Assembly: GCA_964639965.1 (NCBI GenBank) | Contig: CAZXGI010000010.1 | Location: 1-58,407, forward strand | Direction: 5' to 3' | Length of the DNA: 58,407 bases | Origin: TMED23 sp964639965 | GTDB lineage: Bacteria > Pseudomonadota > Alphaproteobacteria > Rhodospirillales > UBA2165 | Shown: piece after piece, positions 27,213 through 36,383 of the stretch | Numbering within the stretch: position 1 is the first letter of the stretch | Layout: the number at the start of each line of letters is the position of its first letter | Program-made: the position numbers and the translations under genes | The notes under the pieces: generated by a model | The model's input: the letters and a program-made list of their open reading frames with translations, nothing else | Told to the model about the DNA's origin: nothing | Database searches by the model: none

Positions 27213-28061
27213 TTGAAACTAAGAAAAGGTAATCAACAAATTTATATTCTTATTGGTTCCGGAGGATTTCTTGGCAAAGCTCTCGCCAATTCTTTGCGTT
27301 CGCAAAATACCAAGTTTTATACAGCCTCACATTCTAGTATTTCAGATTTCAGAATAGATCTGACAAAGCCCTTTGATAGCTTCATAGCAAAACTTCCCGA
27401 TAAAATTACGCATGGAATAATTTGCAGTGCAATAGCAACAATTGACATCTGCAAAAGCGATTATAAAGCATCCTACGAATTCAACGTAACCCGCACAATA
27501 GAAATGATAGAACAATTTCAAAATAAGGGTATAACACCCCTATTCTGTTCATCGGATATGGTTTTTGACGGAACCCTCGGGAATTACAAAGAAACTGATG
27601 ATCGATTTCCATCGACTGCTTATGGGGAAATGAAAAAAATCGTGGAAGATTATTTATTTGATTCCAACAAACCATTTTTAATAGTTCGGCTTACAAAGTT
27701 ATATTCTCGTGATCATAAAGACACTAGTTTTATCCAAGAGATAAAAACAAAATTGGCTTCAGGCCAAATCGTTTCTGCAGCTTACGATCAATTTGTCAAC
27801 ATGATTGAAGTCAAAGAAGCTGCCTCAGTTATAACTCTATTATTGCAACAGAAACACTCTGGTGTCTTCCATATTGCAGGATCAGAAACACTTACCAGGT
27901 ATGCTATCGCTTGTCGAATAGCAACACCAATAAACGCTTTAGATCAAATCAAAAAGTGCTCAATTGAGGATTTTAATTTCAAGGAGCCGCGACCAAAAAA
28001 TAATACTTTGAATACGGACAAAATTAGAAAAGAACTGAATATTGAATTCTCAAAATTCTAA
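27213..28061 (+). CDS. RmlD-like NAD(P)-dependent sugar reductase
   Basis: 282 residues from TTG 27213, the only start giving the whole Rossmann strand; no good ribosome site is seen. IGSGGFLGKAL binds the cofactor, CSSDMVFDG replaces the RmlD STDYVFDG motif, and AYGEMKK gives YxxxK. The family (PF04321) reduces 4-keto deoxysugars, as in dTDP-rhamnose synthesis. Its C-terminus is short and ends in NTDKIRKEL. The stop overlaps the stop of the convergent gene at 28058 by 4 bases. It probably completes reduction of the sugar made by the E1/dehydratase module. Confidence 0.75.
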   Translation: MKLRKGNQQIYILIGSGGFLGKALANSLRSQNTKFYTASHSSISDFRIDLTKPFDSFIAKLPDKITHGIICSAIATIDICKSDYKASYEFNVTRTIEMIEQFQNKGITPLFCSSDMVFDGTLGNYKETDDRFPSTAYGEMKKIVEDYLFDSNKPFLIVRLTKLYSRDHKDTSFIQEIKTKLASGQIVSAAYDQFVNMIEVKEAASVITLLLQQKHSGVFHIAGSETLTRYAIACRIATPINALDQIKKCSIEDFNFKEPRPKNNTLNTDKIRKELNIEFSKF

Positions 28062-29248
28062 TATACCTTCGCAATTAATTTCTTAATATCTTCCACATCG
28101 CAATCCTGATCCATTAAAATAGGCTCTAAGTCAACTACTTTAATTTCTTCTATCAAATTTGTCGTAAAAAAAGCGGCAGAAAGGCGCTTAGCTGCTGCGT
28201 GTAAATTCTTCGAAACCAATTCTTCAATAAGCTTAATCAGTTTATGGGCAAATAAAATTTTATCAACAACAATCTGAGATTCCCTTTCAATCTGTGACCA
28301 CACGTTTGACGAAATCTCGGATCCGTGAATACGGCAAGGTAATTTCAAAAGATTCAAATGCATTTCGTGGACATGGCTTCGAGCCCAAAGTGCAGTATCA
28401 ATCAAAGCGGCCCGTTCCGATTCATGATCCTTCAAATTCAAGGATGCTCGCGAAAAATTGTCTAAAGACACAAAAATTCCATCATCTGAATCTTGAATTA
28501 CCACAATATTTTCAGGAGTTGGACAGGCTTTGAAAACAAATTCACCATCAATTTCTCCGTCATAATCAGCTTGATAAACCTCGGGATGAATAATAACCGG
28601 ATGTAAATGGAAACCGCGGATCATCATACCTTCGCCCTTTACGGCCCAATGGATTAAGAAAGGCCAATCATGAAAAGTAGACTCACCCCAAAAAGATGTA
28701 GCACTATATGGATGGATATTATCCATTGCCAAGGAGGCGAGACTGCGAGGTGGGATTGAAATTGCCCCCCTTCTTTGCTCCGGATTTATCTTAATCGCAA
28801 AATCACTACGGAATTTATCAGAGATCACTCTAAAACAAGGCGCTAAAACCGCCCTTTTCCCCTCAGCCAAATGAGCGATGGCCGTCGCCAGCATTCCATC
28901 CGACCAAACAAAATCAGCCAATCCAAAAACAATCGCAGCCTGCTCTTCCTCTGCTGTATCATAAGCATGACTAACACATGCATTCATCTCAGCATATTTC
29001 ATTTTCCCGCCAGTAGAAAAAGAACTATCAATTATCTCAGCTTGACAGACCTTTTGTACCGAACAAAAAATATCGGAATCTTTGAGACGCGCAACATCTT
29101 CTTTCTTGGTTAAAATCCTAACTCTACAATGATGGTTCAACTGTAACGCAGGTATATTTCCCGGTGCTAGCAGCGTTGGCAAACACACCTCTTCAAGTAA
29201 ATCAAGGTAATGACCTCCCCAAACCGGAATTACAATATGGATATTCAC
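28058..29248 (-). CDS. Uncharacterised putative transferase, family member C
   Basis: 396 residues from GTG 29248, overlapping the stop of the TPR gene by 4 bases (GTGA). It is the third member of the family seen at 18042 and 19114: VIPVWGGHYLD, LPTLLAPGNIPAL, LADFVWSDG, PPRSLASLAMDN, GEGMMIRG, HPVIIHPE, DGEFVFKACP and QDSDDG align in order. It has about 100 extra C-terminal residues, rich in Leu and helix-forming, which A and B lack. I infer a GT-A-like transferase with a helical tail. The translational coupling to a TPR protein suggests the two proteins work together. No membrane segment is seen. Confidence 0.55.
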   Translation of the reverse strand: MNIHIVIPVWGGHYLDLLEEVCLPTLLAPGNIPALQLNHHCRVRILTKKEDVARLKDSDIFCSVQKVCQAEIIDSSFSTGGKMKYAEMNACVSHAYDTAEEEQAAIVFGLADFVWSDGMLATAIAHLAEGKRAVLAPCFRVISDKFRSDFAIKINPEQRRGAISIPPRSLASLAMDNIHPYSATSFWGESTFHDWPFLIHWAVKGEGMMIRGFHLHPVIIHPEVYQADYDGEIDGEFVFKACPTPENIVVIQDSDDGIFVSLDNFSRASLNLKDHESERAALIDTALWARSHVHEMHLNLLKLPCRIHGSEISSNVWSQIERESQIVVDKILFAHKLIKLIEELVSKNLHAAAKRLSAAFFTTNLIEEIKVVDLEPILMDQDCDVEDIKKLIAKVY

Positions 29249-30381
29249 GTTAAACTGCCTACCTTATTATCCCTTACTCTGTCATCAGCTAACAAAGCCA
29301 TCAAAAAAGAATCTTCCGCTTGGTCAGAATATCCCATGTTAAAAGCACTCATTGCCATTTCAATGAGATTTGATCGAGCGATGCTATCGCTTAATTTGAT
29401 TTCTTCGAAAAGGTTTAAAGCCTCTTCAAATTGGCCGTTTAATCTAGAAAGCTTTGCCAATTTACACCGAACTTCGAACAAGGATGGCAAAATTTTTAAA
29501 ACAGATTTTAACAAATCAATCGCTGTCTCCAAATCACCTTCTTCTAATACAAGTTCGGCTAACCCGATTTTAGCTCCAATATGATTTGGTTTGATTTTTA
29601 GGGCTTTCTCATATGAATCGCGAGCGCTTGCCAGCAATAAAGCGTTGTCATTCCCCTCAATCTCTTGACCCAATTTTAATTTAACAACATTTCGAGACCC
29701 GTTTAAGCGATATAGAGTTCGCATATTATCACCCAAAATAACCCAAGCCTGTGTATAAGTTGGCACGATCTTTAAAATCATTTGTAATTGTTCAATAAAC
29801 TCCTCCATTCGACCCTGCTGCTGGAAAATATTTGCAAGTTCGCTTCTAGCCAAAACAAAGTTCGGGCGACTATCAATTAATGATCCAAGAATTTTAATTG
29901 CATCATCAATTTTATCATCAGCGTTTAAATTTACTGCTCTTCCTAATAGTTCTTTTTCCCGAACTAAATTAAAATCCAATCCGTTCCATTCTTCTGCTTC
30001 TTCATTGCGACCAAGAGATTTGAGTAATAAAATATATTCAGCACGCAAATTTCTATTTTCAGGGTTTATAGCGAGCGCAGATTTGAAGCATTGGATCGAA
30101 AACTCATAATCACTTAAATGTTGAGTGATCGTGCCGAGTGTTGTTAGAAAAGAGGCATTCAGAGGGTCTTGACTAAGCGCCCGCAATGCGAACGACTTGG
30201 CACTTTCGAATTGCTGATTATGAAATTTCGTCAAAGCTAAACCATGTAGTGCATCTAAATGGTCAGGACTTTGATCCAAAACCAATTTAAACGCTACCAC
30301 AGCCGCTTCGAGATTTCCATTCGTGAGGTTATCAAACGCACCCGCTAACATTTTCTGAAAACTTTGTTTGTTTTTTATCAT
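29245..30381 (-). CDS. Tetratricopeptide-repeat protein
   Basis: 378 residues made almost wholly of 34-residue TPR units, such as GNLEAAVVAFKLVLDQSPDH, YEFSIQCFKSALAINPEN and ARDSYEKALKIKPNH. There is no signal peptide, so it is cytoplasmic. It carries no catalytic domain that I can see. TPR arrays hold protein partners or O-linked acceptor proteins, as in OGT and in Caulobacter FlmG. Its 4-base overlap with the family-C gene suggests it presents an acceptor, perhaps flagellin, to that putative transferase. This is inference. The promoter region is shared with the divergent gene at 30485. Confidence 0.82.
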   Translation of the reverse strand: MIKNKQSFQKMLAGAFDNLTNGNLEAAVVAFKLVLDQSPDHLDALHGLALTKFHNQQFESAKSFALRALSQDPLNASFLTTLGTITQHLSDYEFSIQCFKSALAINPENRNLRAEYILLLKSLGRNEEAEEWNGLDFNLVREKELLGRAVNLNADDKIDDAIKILGSLIDSRPNFVLARSELANIFQQQGRMEEFIEQLQMILKIVPTYTQAWVILGDNMRTLYRLNGSRNVVKLKLGQEIEGNDNALLLASARDSYEKALKIKPNHIGAKIGLAELVLEEGDLETAIDLLKSVLKILPSLFEVRCKLAKLSRLNGQFEEALNLFEEIKLSDSIARSNLIEMAMSAFNMGYSDQAEDSFLMALLADDRVRDNKVGSLT

Positions 30382-30484
30382 TTTTAAAAGGAATACTTCT
30401 CTTTACGTTGATTAGCCTTATACTACCAGAACTTAACCGATCAAGTTAAGAAGATTTTAAACGGGAAGAGTTTTGTGATTTAGA

Positions 30485-32635
30485 ATGAAAGATCAAACCA
30501 AATCAAAAAGCGCTTCGACCGCATTTGAAAAAGGAGACTTTACTGAAGCTTATCATTTAGCCAAATCCAATGAATTAAAGGGCGCAGCTCTAGTTATGTT
30601 GGGACTTTTCGAACGCGGACTAACTAAAATTGGGGAAGCTACAGATGATCGCAGCCAATTCTGCGCTGCTATAGCTAACTGGGGAATGGGACAGCCCGGA
30701 AAATCAATTAAACTACTTGAAAATTTAAATCCTAAGTCACAATATAATTCTTCAGCAAAAAAATTAATCAGCTATATTAAAAGAGATAAGATCCGCATTC
30801 TGTTGCAAGCTCGAGAGGAACCAAATTATATAAATTATAACACTGTTAAAGCCGTCCGTGACATTTCCAATGCCGATGTTATTACTATTGGTTATATGTC
30901 TGACGCCGATATTGTAATTAACGCAAAGACGACATTGGAAGAAGTCCTCCATTCCCTCCCGGAAGGCTGGATTCCCGATTTTTTTCTCTGCAATATGATT
31001 GAAGATCACCCACCACCAATAGGTATCGAGAACGCTTCATTTCTCACATTTTATAGCACACAGGATTTTGACCGACACTACCATCATTGCCGTTCACTGC
31101 TTGGGTTATTTGACGGTGCTCTTGCCTTTGGCAGCGTCTTTCATGAAGAGTTGGAGAAACACACAGGTAATGCTTTTGTTTGCCCTCTGCTAATGGGGAT
31201 TGATGATACCGGATTTATTCAAAAAAAAAGAACAAAGAATAATGATATATATGTATCAGGTAATTTATTTAAACATAGCAAAGGAAAGTTAAATTATATT
31301 TGGCAACTCTCCCAACTTCCGAAGAAGTATAAAATTCTTTTTGAAGATAAATACCTCTCACAGCGTAGATATTATGAGCGAATGAGCGAGGCAAAGTTGA
31401 CTTTTACATTTGTACAGAACTGGGGAATTACTAACAGCCGAGGTTTCGAAGCGGTAGCTTTAGGAAGCAAGGCACTTTACCAAGAGAACAGTGAATTAGG
31501 AATTTTTCTAGAAGAAACCAACTCATTAATTCCTTATTCAAAAAATTCATTTACAGAAACTGCTATCAATGCTCTAGAAAATTTAATAGAGGACAAAAAA
31601 AGCAGAACCAACAATGATCCAGAGACCACTCAAAGAGTTTTTAATTACGGCCAGATGACTCACCGCTTATTCTTGTTGTTATCAGTTTATGCTAGCCTAA
31701 TCACAAAAGTTAATCGTAAAGACCCAGAAGAGAATAGCAATATACGCTACATCAATCGCTCACCACAAAGAATCATGTATTGCTACGATAACGATGCAGA
31801 AAAATATTTAGAATCGCAAAAACTTTTTCGCAGTGGTCTATATGAAAATGAAACTTATATTGCTCTCGATGCGATTGGAGAGTCCTATTTGTACTCGCAT
31901 TTAATGAAAAAGTCCCTAGCACAAGCAATGATCAATCATCGAATAAAAATGGCTCAAGCGGCAGGTCCATTAGCAAGAAAACAAATTGAATTTTTAGAGT
32001 CTTATAAAGAACACCACCAATCAAGAGAATTAAGCCTTTCAAAGCAGAACTTCCAAAAACTGGCAAAGCAATTTCCGGATCGGATTGCCAGCCACTTTAA
32101 TCTCAGCAGGTTAAATTATGAAATAGGGTTATCTAAAGAAGCCTTAATAGGGTTTGAATATATCCTTGCAACACCATCTTTAACCTATAAACCATCCGAT
32201 TTATTGTTCTGGCGCGAATTTCAAGACACCTATTATGACTATGAGGATTTAATGTTTTCTCTTCGCGATTTTGACCGCACAAATGATAAAAAATACCTGC
32301 AAAAAATTGAACAAGGTATTCGCGAAAGTGCACTTTATTATGCTACCGAGATCACTTTAAGGAATGGTGATTTGGAAAAATCTAATAATAAGATGGAGAA
32401 ATATTTTTCATCACATTCAACATTGCCAGCATTATGGTTTATTAGGTTCAAACTAGCTATTCGATCGAGTGATACAAAATTAGCGAAGTCAATAATTGAC
32501 GAAATTTTTACATCTCGTCCTTGGATGCTAATAATATTTGGCAAAGAAATAGTCAAAATTTCTGAAACTAGCGGTCTAAAAATTGACAATATTAAAAAAT
32601 GTGTAGACTTGTTTCAATCACGCCTAAATCAATAG
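30485..32635 (+). CDS. Glycosyltransferase with CgeB-like GT domain and flanking helical repeats
   Basis: 716 residues. A short helical-repeat region (10-95) is followed by a GT-B domain of the Glyco_trans_1_2/CgeB type: IRILLQAREEPNY, FLCNMIEDHP, LFDGALAFG, and TNSRGFEAVALGSKALY (about 316-332), which is the donor-binding N-x-R-x-FE-x3-GS pattern of this family. Residues 460-700 are again TPR-like helices (SRLNYEIGLSKEALIGFEYI). The layout is helical repeats, transferase, repeats, matching protein glycosyltransferases. It probably glycosylates a protein or an oligosaccharide in the cytoplasm. It is single and divergent from the TPR gene, convergent on the nucleotidyltransferase at 32828 across 192 bases. 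Confidence 0.72.
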   Translation: MKDQTKSKSASTAFEKGDFTEAYHLAKSNELKGAALVMLGLFERGLTKIGEATDDRSQFCAAIANWGMGQPGKSIKLLENLNPKSQYNSSAKKLISYIKRDKIRILLQAREEPNYINYNTVKAVRDISNADVITIGYMSDADIVINAKTTLEEVLHSLPEGWIPDFFLCNMIEDHPPPIGIENASFLTFYSTQDFDRHYHHCRSLLGLFDGALAFGSVFHEELEKHTGNAFVCPLLMGIDDTGFIQKKRTKNNDIYVSGNLFKHSKGKLNYIWQLSQLPKKYKILFEDKYLSQRRYYERMSEAKLTFTFVQNWGITNSRGFEAVALGSKALYQENSELGIFLEETNSLIPYSKNSFTETAINALENLIEDKKSRTNNDPETTQRVFNYGQMTHRLFLLLSVYASLITKVNRKDPEENSNIRYINRSPQRIMYCYDNDAEKYLESQKLFRSGLYENETYIALDAIGESYLYSHLMKKSLAQAMINHRIKMAQAAGPLARKQIEFLESYKEHHQSRELSLSKQNFQKLAKQFPDRIASHFNLSRLNYEIGLSKEALIGFEYILATPSLTYKPSDLLFWREFQDTYYDYEDLMFSLRDFDRTNDKKYLQKIEQGIRESALYYATEITLRNGDLEKSNNKMEKYFSSHSTLPALWFIRFKLAIRSSDTKLAKSIIDEIFTSRPWMLIIFGKEIVKISETSGLKIDNIKKCVDLFQSRLNQ

Positions 32636-32827
32636 TCTTCAACTGAAGCGTAGCAAGTTCAAGTCACTCTTTTCTCGGATAAATTCTATTTATAAATTTA
32701 ATATAAAAAAACTTTTTTTCTGTGACTATGTTATTTCAATAAAACTAGAACACAAATAGGTCCGAATAATCATTTCGCAAAAAATAATGAAACTCCCCAA
32801 ATCAAAATCAGAAATTTAGCATCCAAC

Positions 32828-33550
32828 CTAAAAAATATGATTAGCTAAAATACGCGATGCATGATTTAAGTCCTTAGGCGTACCAATATCCAAAAAAGTA
32901 TACTCTCCACACATAGCCGCCAACCTCTCAGCGGGTTGATTTTGGAAGAAATCTTTCTCTAGTGAAGGTCCGCAGATCGCGATCTCATCAAGTATTTCAC
33001 GACTAAACAAATAAACCCCTGTACTTATTAATCCAGATCCAGCGCTCTCAGTTTTTTCCTGAAAAGAAGAAACGCGGTTACCCTTGACTAAATTTACCAA
33101 ACCAAATCGACTAGTGTCACCAACATTAGTACAAATTATAGACGCTTCAGACTCTTCAAACCGATGAAAATTAACGAACTTACAAAGGTCTGCATCGACA
33201 AAACTATCACCATTCAAAATCAAAACCGGGTTGGAACTAATTTCCGAACGCAAATTACCAATTGCGCCTGCTGTCCCCAAGGGTGCTGGTTCAATAATTG
33301 TCACAAATTCAATGCCCTCCACAGGATTTTTCTCTAGAAATTTAGAAACTGCTCCAGCTAAATGACCTAGACCAAATACCAAACGACGGGCACCAAAATT
33401 TTTAAGCCACGAGAGCAAAAACACCAAATAAGGTCTACCGCCGACAGGGGCAAGTATTTTAGGGGTCGTTTTAAGTACGGATGAAATCCTCGTACCAAGT
33501 CCACCAGCTAAAATAACTACGTCGATATCCTTGAGACATTCAGATGGCAT
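32828..33550 (-). CDS. Sugar-1-phosphate nucleotidyltransferase (HddC-like)
   Basis: 240 residues. The nucleotide-binding loop is LAGGLGTR (14-21) with the conserved lysine K31 in TPKILAPV, and LILNGDSFVD holds the metal-binding Asp. It matches the NTP_transferase family and its short HddC/RmlA-like members that activate heptose or hexose 1-phosphates. It is the last gene of the minus-strand operon and starts 2 bases after the epimerase stop. It should create the nucleotide sugar on which the epimerase acts. With the GmhB-like phosphatase at 41619 it could form a GDP-heptose-type route, but the kinase (HddA) and isomerase are not in the window. Confidence 0.8.
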   Translation of the reverse strand: MPSECLKDIDVVILAGGLGTRISSVLKTTPKILAPVGGRPYLVFLLSWLKNFGARRLVFGLGHLAGAVSKFLEKNPVEGIEFVTIIEPAPLGTAGAIGNLRSEISSNPVLILNGDSFVDADLCKFVNFHRFEESEASIICTNVGDTSRFGLVNLVKGNRVSSFQEKTESAGSGLISTGVYLFSREILDEIAICGPSLEKDFFQNQPAERLAAMCGEYTFLDIGTPKDLNHASRILANHIF

Positions 33551-33552
33551 AG

Positions 33553-34473
33553 CTACTCGCTATATTTTGACGGCACAGAATCGCGCTCAATCAATCCTTG
33601 TTCCTGTAATTCCTGGAATATATGTGTGGCACACTCCACCATCCCCTGACCGAAATCCACGCTTGGGTTGTTGACTAATTTTACCCCTATCGTTGGCGAA
33701 AAAGAATAAGGAGACAAAACATAGTGCCCACGATAAGGCTCGTTGAGCAATTCAATTTCAACTTCGTCGTTGAGCATTTCTTTAACATAAGAAAGCAAAT
33801 CAGAATATCGGAACCTTTCAATTCCGGTTAGAAGCACGTTCTGATTTTTATATTCGTCACTTTCAATTACGTCGACACTTAATTTAGCCGCATCACGACC
33901 ATGAATATATTCACGTTCCTCACTGCCATCACCCTGCAACGTAATTTTCTTATCAAGTAAAGCTTCTCTTAAGATGCGATAAATACGATTTTGTGCATCA
34001 GCCCTCTCACCATAAACAGAGCCGTAGCGAATAATTGTATAATCCAAGCCATACTGTGAACCGTATTGCTCCACTATTAATTCCGATGACTTCTTCGAAG
34101 CGCCATAAAAAGCTCCTCGATGGGAAAACACATAGACCGAACTTGCATAAACGAAACGCTTAATGCCAGCTAATCGAGCCGCCTCCAATATATTCAGATT
34201 CCCAACAACGTTAAGTGTAACTGTATCAACTGGTTTATCAATAGAATCATTGAGATCAGCGAGACCTGCAAAATTATATATGATATCATTACCTGACACC
34301 GCTTTTTTCACCGCGTTAACATCCATAATATCACCAATGATCGTTGACATCTTTTCATCTATATGCGGTGATTTCACGAGATCAAAAATTGTCACCTCGT
34401 ATCCTCGCTCAATCAACTCATCAACAACATAACTTCCTAAAAAACCTGCGCCCCCAAAAACCAGAACTTTCAT
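33553..34473 (-). CDS. NAD-dependent epimerase/dehydratase (extended SDR)
   Basis: 306 residues. The cofactor motif is FGGAGFLGS, and the active site has YASSVYVFS with FYGASKKSSE (YxxxK) and RYGSVYGERAD. It belongs to the extended SDR sugar epimerases. It sits between the 2-hydroxyacid dehydrogenase (15 bases upstream) and the nucleotidyltransferase (2 bases downstream), so it works on the product of the same pathway. It may epimerise or reduce a nucleotide-activated branched or keto sugar. The substrate cannot be named. Confidence 0.84.
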   Translation of the reverse strand: MKVLVFGGAGFLGSYVVDELIERGYEVTIFDLVKSPHIDEKMSTIIGDIMDVNAVKKAVSGNDIIYNFAGLADLNDSIDKPVDTVTLNVVGNLNILEAARLAGIKRFVYASSVYVFSHRGAFYGASKKSSELIVEQYGSQYGLDYTIIRYGSVYGERADAQNRIYRILREALLDKKITLQGDGSEEREYIHGRDAAKLSVDVIESDEYKNQNVLLTGIERFRYSDLLSYVKEMLNDEVEIELLNEPYRGHYVLSPYSFSPTIGVKLVNNPSVDFGQGMVECATHIFQELQEQGLIERDSVPSKYSE

Positions 34474-34488
34474 CTTTCTAATTCCTCA

Positions 34489-35424
34489 CTAACGGTTGAA
34501 ATGGCTAATCAAATGACCGATTGCACTGCGCCCCATTGCCAGGACCGCCTCATCAGAGGACCCTCCCGTGTGTGGCGTACAAATAAGTCGTTGCAAATTG
34601 ATCAGCTCAAGATCATCACTAGGTTCCATTTCAAAAACATCAATTGCCGCTCCAGCTATAAACCCCTCCAAAATAGCTTGTTTTAAGTCAGCTTGCACAA
34701 CCAACCCCCCACGCGCGCAGTTGATAAAATAGCTTGTTTCCTTCATCTGTTCAAAGACGCCAGCATTACAAAATCCTCGGGTCGTATTATCCAGTGGCGT
34801 ATGTATCGTAACCACATCTGCCTGCGCATAAATTTCTTCTTTGCTGCATTCGATTAGACCATTCGCTTGATAGTAATCAGCTTGATCAACAATATCATTG
34901 ACCAATATGTTACAGCCAAAAGGTTTCAAAAGTTTGATCAACTCTTTACCTATACAGCCAACACCGATAATACCAACTACCCGATTAGATAAATTGTGAC
35001 CTCCATTTTTAGACCAATCATTGTGATTTAGTAAATTATTGGCTGAAAAAAAAATATTACGCGACATTCCAATCATGAAACAAAGCGTCATTTCAGCCAC
35101 ACAGCGGCGGTTGACCCCTCCGGTCCACCCAATCTTTACATTATGTTTCTCCGTTGCTTCCTGATCAACGTTATCTAAGCCAACTCCAAACTTTGACGCA
35201 AACTCCAGATTTGAACATTTTTCAAGTATTGGGCCGGTAATGGGTTCCAAACCGACAATAACTCCACTAGAATCATCGAGAAATTCAGCAAAATTTTCTT
35301 CTGTAAAATCTAATAATTGGTCATTAAACTCTGCCGCTGGGAATACCGATAAAAGCTCTTGTCGTAACACTGGATGCATTGAAAAACTTTTCGAAGAAAC
35401 CTTCACTTTTACATTTGCCGCCAT
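34489..35424 (-). CDS. D-isomer-specific 2-hydroxyacid dehydrogenase (SerA-like)
   Basis: 311 residues. The NAD motif is GIIGVGCIGKEL; the catalytic residues appear as Arg in NCARGGLV, Glu in DVFEMEP and His in CTPHTGGSS. This matches phosphoglycerate dehydrogenase and its relatives, without the ACT regulatory domain of E. coli SerA. It is embedded in a run with 3 and 15 bases between neighbours, directly after the split transketolase. It probably reduces or oxidises a 2-keto or 2-hydroxy acid produced by, or fed to, that enzyme. A housekeeping serine-biosynthesis role is possible but unlikely in this context. Confidence 0.8.
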   Translation of the reverse strand: MAANVKVKVSSKSFSMHPVLRQELLSVFPAAEFNDQLLDFTEENFAEFLDDSSGVIVGLEPITGPILEKCSNLEFASKFGVGLDNVDQEATEKHNVKIGWTGGVNRRCVAEMTLCFMIGMSRNIFFSANNLLNHNDWSKNGGHNLSNRVVGIIGVGCIGKELIKLLKPFGCNILVNDIVDQADYYQANGLIECSKEEIYAQADVVTIHTPLDNTTRGFCNAGVFEQMKETSYFINCARGGLVVQADLKQAILEGFIAGAAIDVFEMEPSDDLELINLQRLICTPHTGGSSDEAVLAMGRSAIGHLISHFNR

Positions 35425-35427
35425 AAG

Positions 35428-36381
35428 CTAACAACTCTCCATCAATTCAAGAGTAGCGTCAACCATATGATCCGTATTGATTTTATAAAGATCGTGCAGA
35501 TCTTCACGATCTCCATTAACAATGGAATAACCATCACGCATACCTAGTCGCCTAACGGGTTTCAATACGTTATAGTCAACTATGGTCTCCAATAAGGCGC
35601 TTCCCATGCCACCTTCAAGCGATTGCTCTTCAACAGTCAATATTGCGCTATATTCAGAAAGAACCTCAGTTAGTGCCTTACCGTCTATTGGCTTGACCCG
35701 AAACAGATCAATGACACCAGCATCAACACCTTTTGCCGCAAGGATTTGTCGCGCGTGCATTGCTTTTTTTAGTAGCACACCACAGACGACAATCGCAATG
35801 TTTCTGCCTTTTGCGATGTGGCCAAAACCTTGATCATATACGACCTTGAATTCGCCATTATAAATGGGCTCCAATCCTTGACGGTCGAGGCGAATATAAC
35901 GAAAGTCTGGGTCCATAATAGCTACGCTGGCAACCTCTTCAGCAGATTCGGCATCGCCAGGCGTAAGAACTTCAATTCCATTCAAAGCACGCATACAAGC
36001 TATATCTTCGGGCGTAAAATGTGTCAGTGTAGCATGATCATACCCGAGGCCGACGCCAACTGCTATCAATGTTATAGGTAAATTCATCGATGCGATTACA
36101 CATTTTATCTGTTCATAACACCTTGCCGTTAAGAAAGGTGCCATGGCATAAAGAAAAACTTTCTTACCACTTAATGCTAAACCGGAAGCCAGATCTATCA
36201 TATTCTGCTCAGAAATGCCCGCATGGATAAACTGATCAGGTAGCTTATCTCTAAAATCATCCAAAGCCGCCGCACCTAAGTCGGCACTAATAAATAAAAT
36301 ATCTTTATCATTTTTTGCTGACTCAAAAATACGGTTTATTACAACATCCCTCATCAAGGGGTATAAAGGCGTACTTGACAT
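35428..36381 (-). CDS. Transketolase-like protein, C-terminal half (pyrimidine-binding and C domains)
   Basis: 317 residues, corresponding to the second half of transketolase or DXS. AGISEQNMID holds the conserved Glu that activates ThDP, followed by ALSGKKVFLYAM, LTHFTPEDIA and VIDLFRVKPID in the C domain. It is translated from an ATG 2 bases after the stop of the N-terminal half, so the two chains form one enzyme. Split transketolases are common in sugar-biosynthetic clusters, where they move two-carbon or three-carbon units onto keto sugars or acids. The 2-hydroxyacid dehydrogenase gene begins 3 bases downstream. Confidence 0.84.
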   Translation of the reverse strand: MSSTPLYPLMRDVVINRIFESAKNDKDILFISADLGAAALDDFRDKLPDQFIHAGISEQNMIDLASGLALSGKKVFLYAMAPFLTARCYEQIKCVIASMNLPITLIAVGVGLGYDHATLTHFTPEDIACMRALNGIEVLTPGDAESAEEVASVAIMDPDFRYIRLDRQGLEPIYNGEFKVVYDQGFGHIAKGRNIAIVVCGVLLKKAMHARQILAAKGVDAGVIDLFRVKPIDGKALTEVLSEYSAILTVEEQSLEGGMGSALLETIVDYNVLKPVRRLGMRDGYSIVNGDREDLHDLYKINTDHMVDATLELMESC

Positions 36382-36383
36382 TA

